Shown here: positions 1-6,861 of the stretch, in pieces
Layout: each line of letters opens with the position of its first letter
How positions within the stretch are numbered: the first letter of the stretch is position 1
From: Ectopseudomonas composti
GTDB taxonomy: Bacteria; Pseudomonadota; Gammaproteobacteria; Pseudomonadales; Pseudomonadaceae
DNA: 9,270 nt
Direction of reading: 5' to 3'
NCBI GenBank assembly: GCA_946886245.1
Contig: CAMPIF010000140.1
Location: 1-9,270 of the forward strand
The notes under the pieces: generated by a model
Told to the model about the DNA's origin: nothing
Seen by the model: the letters and a program-made list of their open reading frames with translations, nothing else
The model's database searches: none
Program-made: the position numbers and the translations under genes

Positions 1-754
1 CCAGCATCAGCAGGCAGAACCCGGCGAGGGTCCAGCGAATGGCCTTGTGTCCGCGCCAGCCGAGTTGGTGGCGACCCCACAGCAGAACGGCGAAAACCAC
101 CCAGGCGAAGCAGGAAAGGATGGTCTTGTGTGCCAGGTGCTGGGCAAACAGATCATCGATGTACAGCGCGCCGGACAGCAGCGACAGCGACAAGAGCAGC
201 CAGCCGGCGAAGAGGAAGCCGAACAGCAGGCTTTCCATGGTCTGCAGCGGTGGAAAGTTGCGGATCAGCCCCGACGGGTGCTTGTGCTTGAGCTGATGGT
301 CCTGCAGCAGCAACAGGATCGACTGGAACACGGCGATGGTGAGCATGCCGTAGGCCATGATCGAGAGCAGGATATGGGCGAGGATGCCGGGGTGTTCGTT
401 GATCGGGTTGATGGTGCCGCTGGGCATGAATTCCGCAGCCAGGACCGTCAGTGTGCCGAGCGGGAACAGGAGCAGCAGCAGGTTTTCCACCGGGATGCGC
501 AGGCAGGCCAGCAGAATCAGGCCGATGACTGCGCAGGCGATCAGGCTGGCGGCATTGAAGAAGTCCAGGTTGAGGCCGTGCGCGTCATACAGCTGGTAGA
601 ACAGGCTGATGCCGTGCAGGCACAGGGCGAACACGCCAAGTGACGCCAGCAGGCGTTTGTCGGGGATGCTGCGCTGAGTGAGGCGCAGTCCTTGGTAAGC
701 GGCAGCGCCGGCGTAGAGGAGTGCGGCGGCGAGGCTGGGCAACAGAGGGTGCAT
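1..754 (-). CDS. ypjD: CcsA/YpjD-type cytochrome c assembly membrane protein (3' end cut by window)
   Basis: Read from the ATG at 754, this frame is open to the window edge for 251 residues, so only the last few codons should be missing (family members run to roughly 260-270). The protein is an integral inner-membrane protein. Hydrophobic segments fall at about residues 1-20, 36-56, 68-86, 91-108, 124-150, 176-196, 212-228 and 240 onward. Possible haem-ligand histidines lie at residues 47, 127 and 209, and a WGRH motif at 226-229 sits where CcsA/CcmC-type proteins carry their tryptophan-rich region. The family is annotated as cytochrome c assembly or haem handling, but the role of the YpjD branch is poorly defined. 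Divergence from ffh is conserved in Escherichia coli (ypjD/ffh) and, from memory, in Pseudomonas, which supports the assignment. The ribosome binding site is weak (a GGA about 7 bases before the ATG). Family confidence is high; exact function is uncertain. Confidence 0.88.
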   Translation of the reverse strand, partial: MHPLLPSLAAALLYAGAAAYQGLRLTQRSIPDKRLLASLGVFALCLHGISLFYQLYDAHGLNLDFFNAASLIACAVIGLILLACLRIPVENLLLLLFPLGTLTVLAAEFMPSGTINPINEHPGILAHILLSIMAYGMLTIAVFQSILLLLQDHQLKHKHPSGLIRNFPPLQTMESLLFGFLFAGWLLLSLSLLSGALYIDDLFAQHLAHKTILSCFAWVVFAVLLWGRHQLGWRGHKAIRWTLAGFCLLML

Positions 755-828
755 AAATCCGTGTAAGGCGGGCCCGAAAGGCGCTGAGTGTGGCACAGAA
801 GGGCGTCAGCACGAAAGACTGCCGGCGG

Positions 829-857
829 TGTCGGCAGCTCGGCGACTTCGCTATAAT
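829..857 (+). promoter_or_regulatory. Candidate ffh promoter with perfect TATAAT -10
   Basis: A perfect TATAAT lies at 852-857, about 54 bases before the ffh ATG, in the only gap between the divergent ypjD and ffh genes. The hexamer 17 bases upstream (TGTCGG, 829-834) is a poor match to TTGACA, so the -35 assignment is weak. The -10 match is strong and correctly placed; the rest is inference. Confidence 0.5.
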
Positions 858-910
858 CCGCCGCCTGTCGCACACCCGGCGCGCCGGACGCACCTATCAA
901 AGGAACGCGC

Positions 911-2290
911 ATGTTCGAAAATCTTACCGATCGCCTGTCCCAGACGCTGCGTAACGTCACGGGCAAGGCCAAGCTGACCGAAGACAATATCAAGGATACG
1001 CTGCGCGAAGTGCGCATGGCCCTGCTCGAGGCCGACGTGGCCCTGCCGGTGGTCAAGGACTTCGTCGGCAAGGTCAAGGATCGTGCCGTTGGCACTGAGG
1101 TGTCCAAGAGCCTGACCCCGGGACAGGCTTTCGTGAAGATCGTCCGCGCCGAGCTGGAAGAGCTGATGGGCGCGGCCAACGAAGATCTGGCACTCAATGC
1201 AGCGCCGCCTGCCGTGGTGCTGATGGCGGGTCTGCAGGGCGCGGGCAAGACCACCACCGCCGGCAAACTGGCCAAGTTCCTCAAGGAGCGCAAGAAGAAA
1301 TCGGTGCTGCTGGTGTCGGCCGACGTTTACCGTCCGGCGGCAATCAAGCAGTTGGAAACCCTGGCGGGCGATCTCGGGGTGACCTTCTTCCCCTCCGACG
1401 CCAGCCAGAAGCCGGTGGATATCGCCAATGCAGCGATCCGCGAAGCCAAGCTGAAGTTCATCGACGTGGTCATCCTCGATACCGCCGGTCGTCTGGCCGT
1501 GGATACCGAGATGATGGCCGAGATCCAGGCGCTGCATGCTGCGGTCAGCCCGGTCGAAACGCTGTTCGTGGTCGATGCCATGACCGGCCAGGATGCCGCC
1601 AACACGGCCAAGGCGTTCGGCGAGGCGTTGCCGCTGACCGGTGTGGTGCTGACCAAGGTCGACGGTGATGCGCGTGGCGGTGCGGCCTTGTCCGTACGCC
1701 ACATTACCGGCAAGCCGATCAAGTTCATCGGCATGGGCGAGAAGAGTGACGCGCTCGAGCCCTTCCACCCGGATCGTATCGCCTCGCGCATTCTCGGCAT
1801 GGGCGATGTGCTCAGCCTGATCGAACAGGCCGAGCAGACCCTCGATCGCGAAAAGGCCGAGAAGCTCACCAAGAAGCTGAAGAAGGGCAAGGGCTTCGAT
1901 CTCGAAGACTTCCGTGATCAGCTGCAGCAGATGAAGAACATGGGCGGCCTTGGCGGCCTGATGGACAAGCTGCCGTCCATTGGTGGCGTCAACCTGTCGC
2001 AGATGGGCAGCGCCCAGGGCGCGGCCGAGAAGCAGTTCAAGCAGATGGAGGCGATCATCAACTCGATGACCCCTGCCGAGCGCCGCGACCCGGACATCAT
2101 CAGTGGCTCGCGCAAGCGTCGCATCGCGCTGGGCTCCGGTACCCAGGTGCAGGACATTGGTCGGCTGATCAAGCAGCACAAGCAGATGCAGAAGATGATG
2201 AAGAAATTCACCGCCAAGGGCGGTATGGCCAAGATGATGCGCGGCATGGGCGGTATGCTGCCCGGCGGCGGTGGCATGCCGAAATTCTAG
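911..2290 (+). CDS. ffh: Signal recognition particle protein Ffh (SRP54 GTPase)
   Basis: Ffh is the 459-residue GTPase that, with 4.5S RNA, binds signal sequences of nascent membrane proteins and docks with FtsY at the inner membrane. The domain order is complete. The N domain covers about 1-88, with the ALLEADV motif at 37-43. The G domain has the P-loop GLQGAGKT at 107-114, DTAGR at 190-194, TKVD at 248-251 and GMGEK at 274-278. The methionine-rich M domain runs from about 300 to the end and carries the RNA-binding signature SGSRKRRIALGSG around 398-410, with a Met/Gly-rich tail. Length is normal for the family. The ATG at 911 is chosen because AAAGGA lies at 899-904 with proper spacing and the N-terminus (MFENLTDRLS) is typical. 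The gene has its own candidate promoter and is separated from rpsP by a palindromic spacer. Identification is essentially certain. Confidence 0.99.
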   Translation: MFENLTDRLSQTLRNVTGKAKLTEDNIKDTLREVRMALLEADVALPVVKDFVGKVKDRAVGTEVSKSLTPGQAFVKIVRAELEELMGAANEDLALNAAPPAVVLMAGLQGAGKTTTAGKLAKFLKERKKKSVLLVSADVYRPAAIKQLETLAGDLGVTFFPSDASQKPVDIANAAIREAKLKFIDVVILDTAGRLAVDTEMMAEIQALHAAVSPVETLFVVDAMTGQDAANTAKAFGEALPLTGVVLTKVDGDARGGAALSVRHITGKPIKFIGMGEKSDALEPFHPDRIASRILGMGDVLSLIEQAEQTLDREKAEKLTKKLKKGKGFDLEDFRDQLQQMKNMGGLGGLMDKLPSIGGVNLSQMGSAQGAAEKQFKQMEAIINSMTPAERRDPDIISGSRKRRIALGSGTQVQDIGRLIKQHKQMQKMMKKFTAKGGMAKMMRGMGGMLPGGGGMPKF

Positions 2291-2392
2291 GCAAAGCAGC
2301 CACAAGCCAGGAGCTTCAAGCCGCAAGAAAGAGCTGCAGTCTGGAAATCTGCTTTTACTTGTAGCTTGTGGCTTGAAGCTTGCCGCTTTTGC
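2291..2392. repeat. Imperfect extragenic palindrome (REP-like) between ffh and rpsP
   Basis: Almost the whole ffh-rpsP spacer is an inverted repeat. The core arms are GCTTCAAGCCGCAAG at 2313-2327 and its near-complement CTTGTGGCTTGAAGC at 2365-2379 (14 of 15 pair). The outer ends also match: GCAAAGC at 2291-2297 pairs with GCTTTTGC at 2385-2392, with one extra base. The loop between the core arms is about 37 bases. Short motifs of the CTTCAAGC/CACAAGC kind recur as extragenic repeats in Pseudomonas genomes, so this is probably one member of a dispersed family; I see no second copy in the window. As RNA it would form a hairpin just after the ffh stop and could protect or terminate the ffh message, but the hairpin has no T-run directly after it, so classic intrinsic termination is not supported. 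Confidence 0.7.
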
Positions 2393-2401
2393 TCATAGAA
2401 T
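2373..2401 (+). promoter_or_regulatory. Candidate promoter of the rpsP-rimM-trmD-rplS operon
   Basis: TTGAAG at 2373-2378 and TAGAAT at 2396-2401 are separated by exactly 17 bases, a good sigma70-type match lying about 75 bases before the rpsP ATG. The -35 hexamer is inside the right arm of the extragenic palindrome. Transcription would start near 2408 and give a leader of roughly 68 bases. The match is seen in sequence; activity is inferred. Confidence 0.55.
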
Positions 2402-2405
2402 ATGC

Positions 2406-2431
2406 GGCCTTTCGGGCCCAGGCCCATTTTT
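2406..2431 (+). promoter_or_regulatory. Possible small hairpin plus T-run in the rpsP leader
   Basis: The start of the presumed leader contains two alternative small stems, GGCC/GGCC (2406-2409 with 2415-2418) and GGGC/GCCC (2414-2417 with 2422-2425). The second is followed by A and five T residues at 2427-2431. The two stems share bases and cannot form together. This resembles a miniature attenuator, but a 4-bp stem is weak and the proposal is speculative. Confidence 0.25.
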
Positions 2432-2475
2432 AATGTGTGCCTCAAGTTAGCACCGACTATAGGAACGATGTTCAC

Positions 2476-2727
2476 ATGGTAACCATCCGTCTTGCTCGTG
2501 GCGGCTCCAAAAAGCGCCCCTTCTACCACCTGACCGTGACCAACAGCCGCAATGCGCGCGATGGTCGTTTCGTTGAGCGTATCGGTTTCTTCAACCCGGT
2601 TGCTTCGGGTGCCGAAATCAAACTGTCCGTAGACCAAGAGCGTGCCGCTTACTGGCTCGGTCAGGGCGCGCAGCCGTCTGAGCGTGTTGCTCAGCTGCTC
2701 AAGGAAGCTGCTAAGGCTGCTGCCTAA
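2476..2727 (+). CDS. rpsP: 30S ribosomal protein bS16
   Basis: This is the 83-residue small-subunit protein bS16, an early 16S rRNA-binding assembly protein. The N-terminus [19 protein letters not shown] is the family signature, followed by the [19 protein letters not shown] stretch typical of bS16 and a short alanine-rich C-terminus. The frame is open 13 codons further upstream, but the ATG at 2476 is the right start because it gives the conserved N-terminus. AGGA at 2461-2464 is the likely ribosome binding site, with a rather long 11-base spacing. It is the first gene of the rpsP-rimM-trmD-rplS operon, with only six bases between its stop and the rimM start. Confidence 0.98.
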   Translation: MVTIRLARGGSKKRPFYHLTVTNSRNARDGRFVERIGFFNPVASGAEIKLSVDQERAAYWLGQGAQPSERVAQLLKEAAKAAA

Positions 2728-2733
2728 GCACTT

Positions 2734-3270
2734 ATGAGCATGACGCCAGCTCCCGCCGAGGACCTTGTAGTTCTCGGCAAGATTGTCTCGGTGCATGGCG
2801 TAAAGGGCGAAGTGAAGGTGTATTCCTTTACCGATCCTTTGACCAACGTGCTCAATTACCCTCGCTGGACGCTTAAACGCGACAACGAGGTGAAACAAGT
2901 CGAATTGGCTGGTGGACGCTTGCAAGGCAAGGTTCTGGTGGCTCGGCTCAAGGGGCTGGATGATCGCGAAGTGGCTCGTACCTTCGCGGGTTTCGACATC
3001 TGTGTGCCTCGCGGTCAATTGCCGGAACTCAGCGAAGGCGAGTTCTACTGGTATCAGTTGGAAGGTCTCAAGGTCATTGATCAGGCGGGGCAGTTGCTCG
3101 GCAAGATCGACCATTTGTTCGAGACCGGCGCCAACGACGTGATTGTGGTTAAGCCGTGCGTCGACAGCCTGGATGATCGTGAGCGTTTGCTGCCCTACAC
3201 CGGGCAATGCGTGTTGGCGATCGACCTGAATGCTGGCGAAATGCGGGTCGACTGGGATGCGGACTTCTAA
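2734..3270 (+). CDS. rimM: Ribosome maturation factor RimM
   Basis: RimM (178 residues here) binds ribosomal protein uS19 and helps mature the 3' domain of 16S rRNA in the 30S subunit. The N-terminal RimM domain covers about residues 9-92, including the [24 protein letters not shown] opening. The C-terminal PRC-barrel domain runs from about 100, with [12 protein letters not shown] at 101-112, GANDV at 132-136 and LPYT at 153-156. The protein ends in VDWDADF, as I recall for P. aeruginosa RimM. Two in-frame ATGs, 2734 and 2740, differ by only two residues. Neither has a clear Shine-Dalgarno sequence, so the gene probably relies on translational coupling to rpsP just upstream. The gene identity is certain; the exact start is not. 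Confidence 0.97.
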   Translation: MSMTPAPAEDLVVLGKIVSVHGVKGEVKVYSFTDPLTNVLNYPRWTLKRDNEVKQVELAGGRLQGKVLVARLKGLDDREVARTFAGFDICVPRGQLPELSEGEFYWYQLEGLKVIDQAGQLLGKIDHLFETGANDVIVVKPCVDSLDDRERLLPYTGQCVLAIDLNAGEMRVDWDADF

Positions 3271-3272
3271 AC

Positions 3273-4016
3273 GTGCGCGTTGAAGTCATTACGCTGTTCC
3301 CGGAGATGTTTGCCGCAATCGGCGAATACGGCATTACCAGTCGTGCGGTGAAGCAGGGGCTGTTGCAGCTGACCTGTTGGAACCCGCGAAGCTACACCAC
3401 AGACCGTCATCACACCGTGGATGATCGGCCTTTTGGCGGTGGCCCCGGCATGGTGATGAAGATCAAGCCGCTCGAAGATGCTTTGCTCGATGCTAAGCAG
3501 GCTACAGGCGGTGCGGCCAAGGTGATTTACCTGTCGCCGCAAGGTCGTCGGCTGACGCAGTCGGCGGTACGCGAGCTGGCCAATGAGGATGCGTTGATCC
3601 TGATTGCCGGTCGTTATGAAGGCATTGATGAGCGCTTTATCGAAGCGCATGTCGATGAAGAGTGGTCGATTGGGGATTACGTCCTGTCCGGCGGTGAGCT
3701 GCCGGCCATGGTGCTGATCGATGCGGTAACGCGCCTTTTGCCTGGTGCATTGGGTCATGCTGACTCGGCCGAGGAGGACTCCTTTACGGATGGCCTGCTC
3801 GACTGCCCGCACTACACCCGCCCGGAGGTGTATGCGGATAAACGTGTTCCCGAAGTGTTGCTGAGTGGCAACCACGAACACATCCGGCGCTGGCGTTTGC
3901 AGCAGTCCCTTGGTAGGACCTGGGAACGTCGCGCTGATCTTCTGGATAGCCGCTCGCTTTCTGGAGAAGAGAAAAAGCTGCTGGAGGAATACATCCGCCA
4001 GCGGGACGATAGTTAA
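3273..4016 (+). CDS. trmD: tRNA (guanine-37-N1) methyltransferase TrmD
   Basis: TrmD uses S-adenosylmethionine to methylate G37 next to the anticodon and so prevents +1 frameshifting. It is a homodimeric SPOUT enzyme. From the GTG at 3273 the product is 247 residues. The trefoil-knot cofactor motifs are visible: YLSPQG at 86-91, [10 protein letters not shown] at 113-122 and the [14 protein letters not shown] stretch at 132-145. The catalytic pair falls at Arg154 and Asp169, the same numbering as the E. coli enzyme. The frame continues upstream into rimM, and an ATG at 3207 would add 22 residues, but these overlap rimM and do not resemble TrmD. The GTG starts three bases after the rimM stop codon begins to be cleared (stop ends at 3270), a coupled arrangement, and begins the conserved [11 protein letters not shown]. 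The GTG start is an inference from homology. Confidence 0.97.
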   Translation: MRVEVITLFPEMFAAIGEYGITSRAVKQGLLQLTCWNPRSYTTDRHHTVDDRPFGGGPGMVMKIKPLEDALLDAKQATGGAAKVIYLSPQGRRLTQSAVRELANEDALILIAGRYEGIDERFIEAHVDEEWSIGDYVLSGGELPAMVLIDAVTRLLPGALGHADSAEEDSFTDGLLDCPHYTRPEVYADKRVPEVLLSGNHEHIRRWRLQQSLGRTWERRADLLDSRSLSGEEKKLLEEYIRQRDDS

Positions 4017-4058
4017 CGTATCGATGGCAGGCCGGGAGGCTTGTCTTAGGAGCGCAGC

Positions 4059-4409
4059 ATGACCAACAAGATTATCCAGATGCTCGAAGCCGAGCAGATG
4101 AACAAAGAAATCCCGACTTTCGCCCCAGGCGACACCGTAGTCGTTCAGGTGAAAGTGAAGGAAGGCGACCGTCAGCGTCTGCAGGCCTTCGAAGGCGTCG
4201 TTATCGCCAAGCGTAACCGCGGCCTGAACAGCGCATTCACCGTGCGCAAGATCTCCAGCGGTGTTGGCGTCGAGCGTACCTTCCAGACCTACTCGCCGCT
4301 GGTCGACAGCCTGAGCGTCAAGCGTCGCGGTGACGTGCGCAAAGCCAAGCTGTACTACCTGCGCGATCTGTCCGGCAAAGCCGCACGCATCAAGGAAAAG
4401 CTGTCCTAA
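4059..4409 (+). CDS. rplS: 50S ribosomal protein bL19
   Basis: bL19 is the large-subunit protein at the 30S-50S interface. The 116-residue product has the normal family length. It starts [14 protein letters not shown] and contains the bL19 signature [19 protein letters not shown] at about 62-80, followed by the [17 protein letters not shown] stretch. The start is well supported: AGGAG at 4048-4052, six bases before the ATG. It follows trmD after a 42-base gap, the usual order for this operon, and its strong independent ribosome binding site fits the need for more bL19 than TrmD from one message. A strong terminator follows directly. Confidence 0.99.
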   Translation: MTNKIIQMLEAEQMNKEIPTFAPGDTVVVQVKVKEGDRQRLQAFEGVVIAKRNRGLNSAFTVRKISSGVGVERTFQTYSPLVDSLSVKRRGDVRKAKLYYLRDLSGKAARIKEKLS

Positions 4410-4425
4410 GTTCGGACGCTTTTCT

Positions 4426-4460
4426 GACAAAAGCAGCCTTCGGGCTGCTTTTGTCGTTTC
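4426..4460 (+). terminator. Intrinsic terminator of the rpsP-rplS operon
   Basis: Thirteen perfectly paired bases, GACAAAAGCAGCC (4426-4438) and GGCTGCTTTTGTC (4443-4455), close a TTCG tetraloop at 4439-4442, starting 16 bases after the rplS stop. The T-rich tract is partly inside the descending arm (TTTTGTCGTTT). The matching A-run in the left arm means it could also work from the other strand. It separates the ribosomal operon from the thioesterase gene. Confidence 0.92.
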
Positions 4461-4475
4461 TGGCTTCCAGTAATC

Positions 4476-4904
4476 ATGAGTGGCAGTGACATGACTCCAA
4501 GAGAGCAAGAGATTCAGCGGCGCATTGTGCTGTCGGAAACCCGCGTGACCAAGGCGGTGTTTCCGCCGACCACCAATCATCACAACACCCTGTTCGGCGG
4601 CACCGCGCTGGCCTGGATGGACGAAGTGTCGTTCATCGCTGCCACGCGTTTCTGCCGTTTGCCGCTGGTGACGGTGTCCAGTGATCGCATCGATTTCAAG
4701 CATGCGATACCGGCCGGCTCCATCGTCGAGTTGATCGGGCGGGTGATCAAGGTCGGCAACACCAGCCTCAAGGTAGAAGTCGAGGTGTTCGTCGAGGGGC
4801 TGTATCAGGAGGGACGCGAGCGGGCGATCAGCGGCAGCTTCAGCTTCGTTGCCGTCGATGACCAGCAAAAGCCCGTGCCGGTCTTGCCGGGCTTCGATCA
4901 GTAG
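4476..4904 (+). CDS. Hotdog-fold acyl-CoA thioesterase (YciA/BACH-like)
   Basis: This 142-residue cytoplasmic protein belongs to the single-hotdog acyl-CoA thioesterases, which hydrolyse acyl-CoA to free acid and CoA. The active-site segment NHHNTLFGGTALAWMDE at 34-50 has the N...LFGG...WMDE pattern of the YciA/BACH group. Asp49 is the expected catalytic acid. VTVSSDRIDFKHAIPAGSIVE at about 65-85 is the next conserved strand region (shown only in part by position). Substrate chain length cannot be read from sequence. A second in-frame ATG at 4491 (MTPREQEIQRR) would also give a good family N-terminus; neither start has a convincing Shine-Dalgarno sequence. The gene lies just beyond the rplS terminator with no obvious promoter, so it may depend on readthrough or on a promoter I cannot recognise. 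It converges on the antiporter gene with about 52 bases between. Confidence 0.9.
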   Translation: MSGSDMTPREQEIQRRIVLSETRVTKAVFPPTTNHHNTLFGGTALAWMDEVSFIAATRFCRLPLVTVSSDRIDFKHAIPAGSIVELIGRVIKVGNTSLKVEVEVFVEGLYQEGRERAISGSFSFVAVDDQQKPVPVLPGFDQ

Positions 4905-4956
4905 TCAGCCTGCGTCTCGGGGCGCAAGCTGACTGTCAGGCTGGTCGCTCGGGCAC

Positions 4957-6798
4957 TCATGTGGCGGCGGGGGCTTCCTGCGCACTGGGCTCGCTGGCTG
5001 GTTCTTCCGTTTCGATCAGTGCCATCAATGTCCAGCCGGTACCAGGCGTGAAGCTCAGAGGTTGCGTGGCGATATGCAGCCACCCATTCGGTGCGCGAGC
5101 CAGCAGCAGTGTGGCTCGTTTGCCGTAGAGCGCGTTGTAGGCATTCCAGTCGAAGGTCTGGGTCAGGGTGGTGCTGCGTACTTCGTCGCCGCGCGCCAGG
5201 CGGCTGGCGAACTGCGGAAAGCTCAGTGGCTGTCCGCCCAGCGGCAACCCGCGTACCTCGTCACTGCTGCGGTGCTTGTCGCTGCGCCTGCCGTCGGCGC
5301 TGGTGGGCAGGGTAAAGCGCCGGTTACCGGGGAAGTCGTGACGAAAATGCATGCAGGCCAGAGCATTGAGTTCTGCCGAGGGGGTCAGTGCCAGCAGGTG
5401 GCCCAGGCCGACCAGATCCAGGTGCGCCTCGGCATGTTGCGAGGTCGGGTTGCCGAAGAAGGTGGGCAGGCCGGACATGCGTGCAGCGCGGATGTTTTCC
5501 CAGCTGGAATCGGTCAGCAGGACCTGGCTGCCCAGGCCCTGGATGGCTTTGCCCAGCGCTCGCGCGACCGGGTTCGCACCGACGATCAGAAAACCGCTGG
5601 GTGAGGGTTCGGCGACCTTGAGCAGTCGCGCCAGAGGCCGTGCCGTCGCGCTCTGCAGGACCACGGTGCCGATGATGACCAGAAAGGTCAGCGGCACCAG
5701 CAGGTGGGCCTGTTCATTGCCCTGTTGCTCCAGGCGCAGGGCGAAGATCGCCGAGACCGCAGCAGCGACGATGCCACGGGGTGCGATCCAGGCCAGAAGG
5801 GCGCGCTCGCGCCAGTTGAGGCTGGAGCCCAGGGTGCAGACGGCGATATTCAGTGGGCGTGCGATCAGCTGGATGACCGCGAGCAAGGCCAGCGTTGCCG
5901 GGCCCAGTGCCAGCAGCGCCTGCAGGTCCAGGCGGGCGGCGAGGATGATGAACAGGCCGGAGATCAGCAGCACGCTGAGGTTTTCCTTGAAGTGCAGGAT
6001 CGGCCTGATGTCCACGCCGCGCATGTTGGCCAGCCACATGCCCATGACCGTCACGGCGAGCAGGCCGGATTCATGCACCATCAGGTTGGCGGCGATGAAG
6101 ATTCCCAGCACTGCAGCGAGGGACGCGAAATTATGCAGGTATTCCGGCAGCCAGCGTCGCCGCAGGACGATGCCGAAGGCCCAGCCCGCACCCGCGCCGA
6201 GCAGGCTGCCGCAAGCGATCACCGCAGCGAAGGTACTCAGGCTCTCGCTCAGGGCGTTGCCTTCTGCGTAACTGACGATGAAGGCGAAGGTCACCACTGC
6301 CAGCAGCGCACCGATGGGATCGATGACGATGCCCTCCCAGCGCAGGATGTTCGCCACCGCCGAGGTGGGGCGGACCACGCGCAGCATCGGGGCGATCACG
6401 GTGGGGCCGGTGACCAGGGTGAGCGTGCCGAACAGCAGTGCCAGGTCCCAGGAGAACCCCAGCAGATAATGACTGGCGACGGTGATTACCGCCCAGGTCA
6501 GCAGTGCGCCGATGGTCACCAGGCGCTGCACCACCCTGCCGATCTCGCGCCACTCCGACAGATGCAGGGTCAGGCTGCCTTCGAACAGGATCAGCGCTAC
6601 GGCCAGGGAAATGAACGGGAACAGCAATGGGCCGAACAGCTCCTGCGGATCGAGCAGGCCCAGCAGCGGGCCGGCGAGAATGCCACCGAACAGCAGGAAC
6701 AGGATGGCTGGCAGGCGCAGGCGCCAGGCCAGCCATTGACTGGCCAGGGCCAGCAGGCCGATGCCGCCCAGGCTCAGCAGGATGTGGGTCTCGCTCAT
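4957..6798 (-). CDS. CPA-type cation:proton antiporter with C-terminal TrkA-N-like domain
   Basis: A 613-residue inner-membrane antiporter, predicted to exchange Na+ or K+ for H+. The first 395 residues are a Na_H_exchanger domain with about 12 hydrophobic segments. Motifs seen are LFEGSL at 71-76, TGPTVIAPMLR at 130-140, the ion-site segment EGIVIDPIGALL at 155-166 with Asp160, and APRGIVAAAVSA at 339-350. Around 402-490 a Rossmann-like fold follows (GFLIVGANPVARALGKAI, then LLTDSS), resembling the TrkA-N/RCK nucleotide-binding domains that gate related transporters. The remaining 120 residues are soluble, with an acidic, alanine-rich tail. The ion-site pair reads Ile-Asp, not the Asn-Asp of classic CPA1 exchangers. 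The ATG at 6798 is supported by AGGGAG five bases upstream. It is divergent from xerD. From memory P. aeruginosa has a similar gene here. The transported ion is unknown. Confidence 0.9.
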   Translation of the reverse strand: MSETHILLSLGGIGLLALASQWLAWRLRLPAILFLLFGGILAGPLLGLLDPQELFGPLLFPFISLAVALILFEGSLTLHLSEWREIGRVVQRLVTIGALLTWAVITVASHYLLGFSWDLALLFGTLTLVTGPTVIAPMLRVVRPTSAVANILRWEGIVIDPIGALLAVVTFAFIVSYAEGNALSESLSTFAAVIACGSLLGAGAGWAFGIVLRRRWLPEYLHNFASLAAVLGIFIAANLMVHESGLLAVTVMGMWLANMRGVDIRPILHFKENLSVLLISGLFIILAARLDLQALLALGPATLALLAVIQLIARPLNIAVCTLGSSLNWRERALLAWIAPRGIVAAAVSAIFALRLEQQGNEQAHLLVPLTFLVIIGTVVLQSATARPLARLLKVAEPSPSGFLIVGANPVARALGKAIQGLGSQVLLTDSSWENIRAARMSGLPTFFGNPTSQHAEAHLDLVGLGHLLALTPSAELNALACMHFRHDFPGNRRFTLPTSADGRRSDKHRSSDEVRGLPLGGQPLSFPQFASRLARGDEVRSTTLTQTFDWNAYNALYGKRATLLLARAPNGWLHIATQPLSFTPGTGWTLMALIETEEPASEPSAQEAPAAT

Positions 6799-6861
6799 TG
6801 GATCTCCCTATCGCGGTGGGGCTGTGGAAAACTAGCCATCATATTTCGTCATGGACCCTCG

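Noticed and set aside
47..643. A 198-codon plus-strand frame rich in Gln and Glu at the left edge.
   Set aside because: It is antisense to the CcsA/YpjD-like membrane protein; runs of CAG in it are simply complements of CTG leucine codons.
851..2326. A 491-codon minus-strand frame antisense to ffh.
   Set aside because: Composition is His/Leu/Gly-rich shadow of a high-GC gene, with no start context or recognisable domain, while ffh on the other strand is unmistakable.
2287..3207. A 306-codon minus-strand frame antisense to rpsP and rimM.
   Set aside because: Antisense shadow of two conserved genes, crossing the palindromic spacer; no family resemblance.
3267..4868. A 533-codon minus-strand frame antisense to trmD, rplS and the thioesterase.
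   Set aside because: It runs through three clear genes and a perfect terminator, and has no recognisable domain or ribosome binding site.
4906..4943. Inverted repeat CAGCCTG/CAGGCTG between the convergent thioesterase and antiporter genes, with a small TGCG/CGCA inner stem.
   Set aside because: The stems are short and interrupted and there is no T-run on either strand, so I do not call it a terminator.
6823..6831. TGTGGAAAA in the antiporter-xerD spacer, one mismatch from a DnaA box complement.
   Set aside because: A single near-match with no cluster, AT-rich unwinding region or origin-type neighbours; expected by chance.
5704..6861. A very long plus-strand open frame continuous with xerD, giving a possible 684-residue fusion.
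   Set aside because: The upstream 386 codons are antisense to the antiporter, are extremely Gln/Asp/Ala-rich without any domain, and XerD has its normal length and N-terminus from 6862. It is a GC-rich shadow frame.
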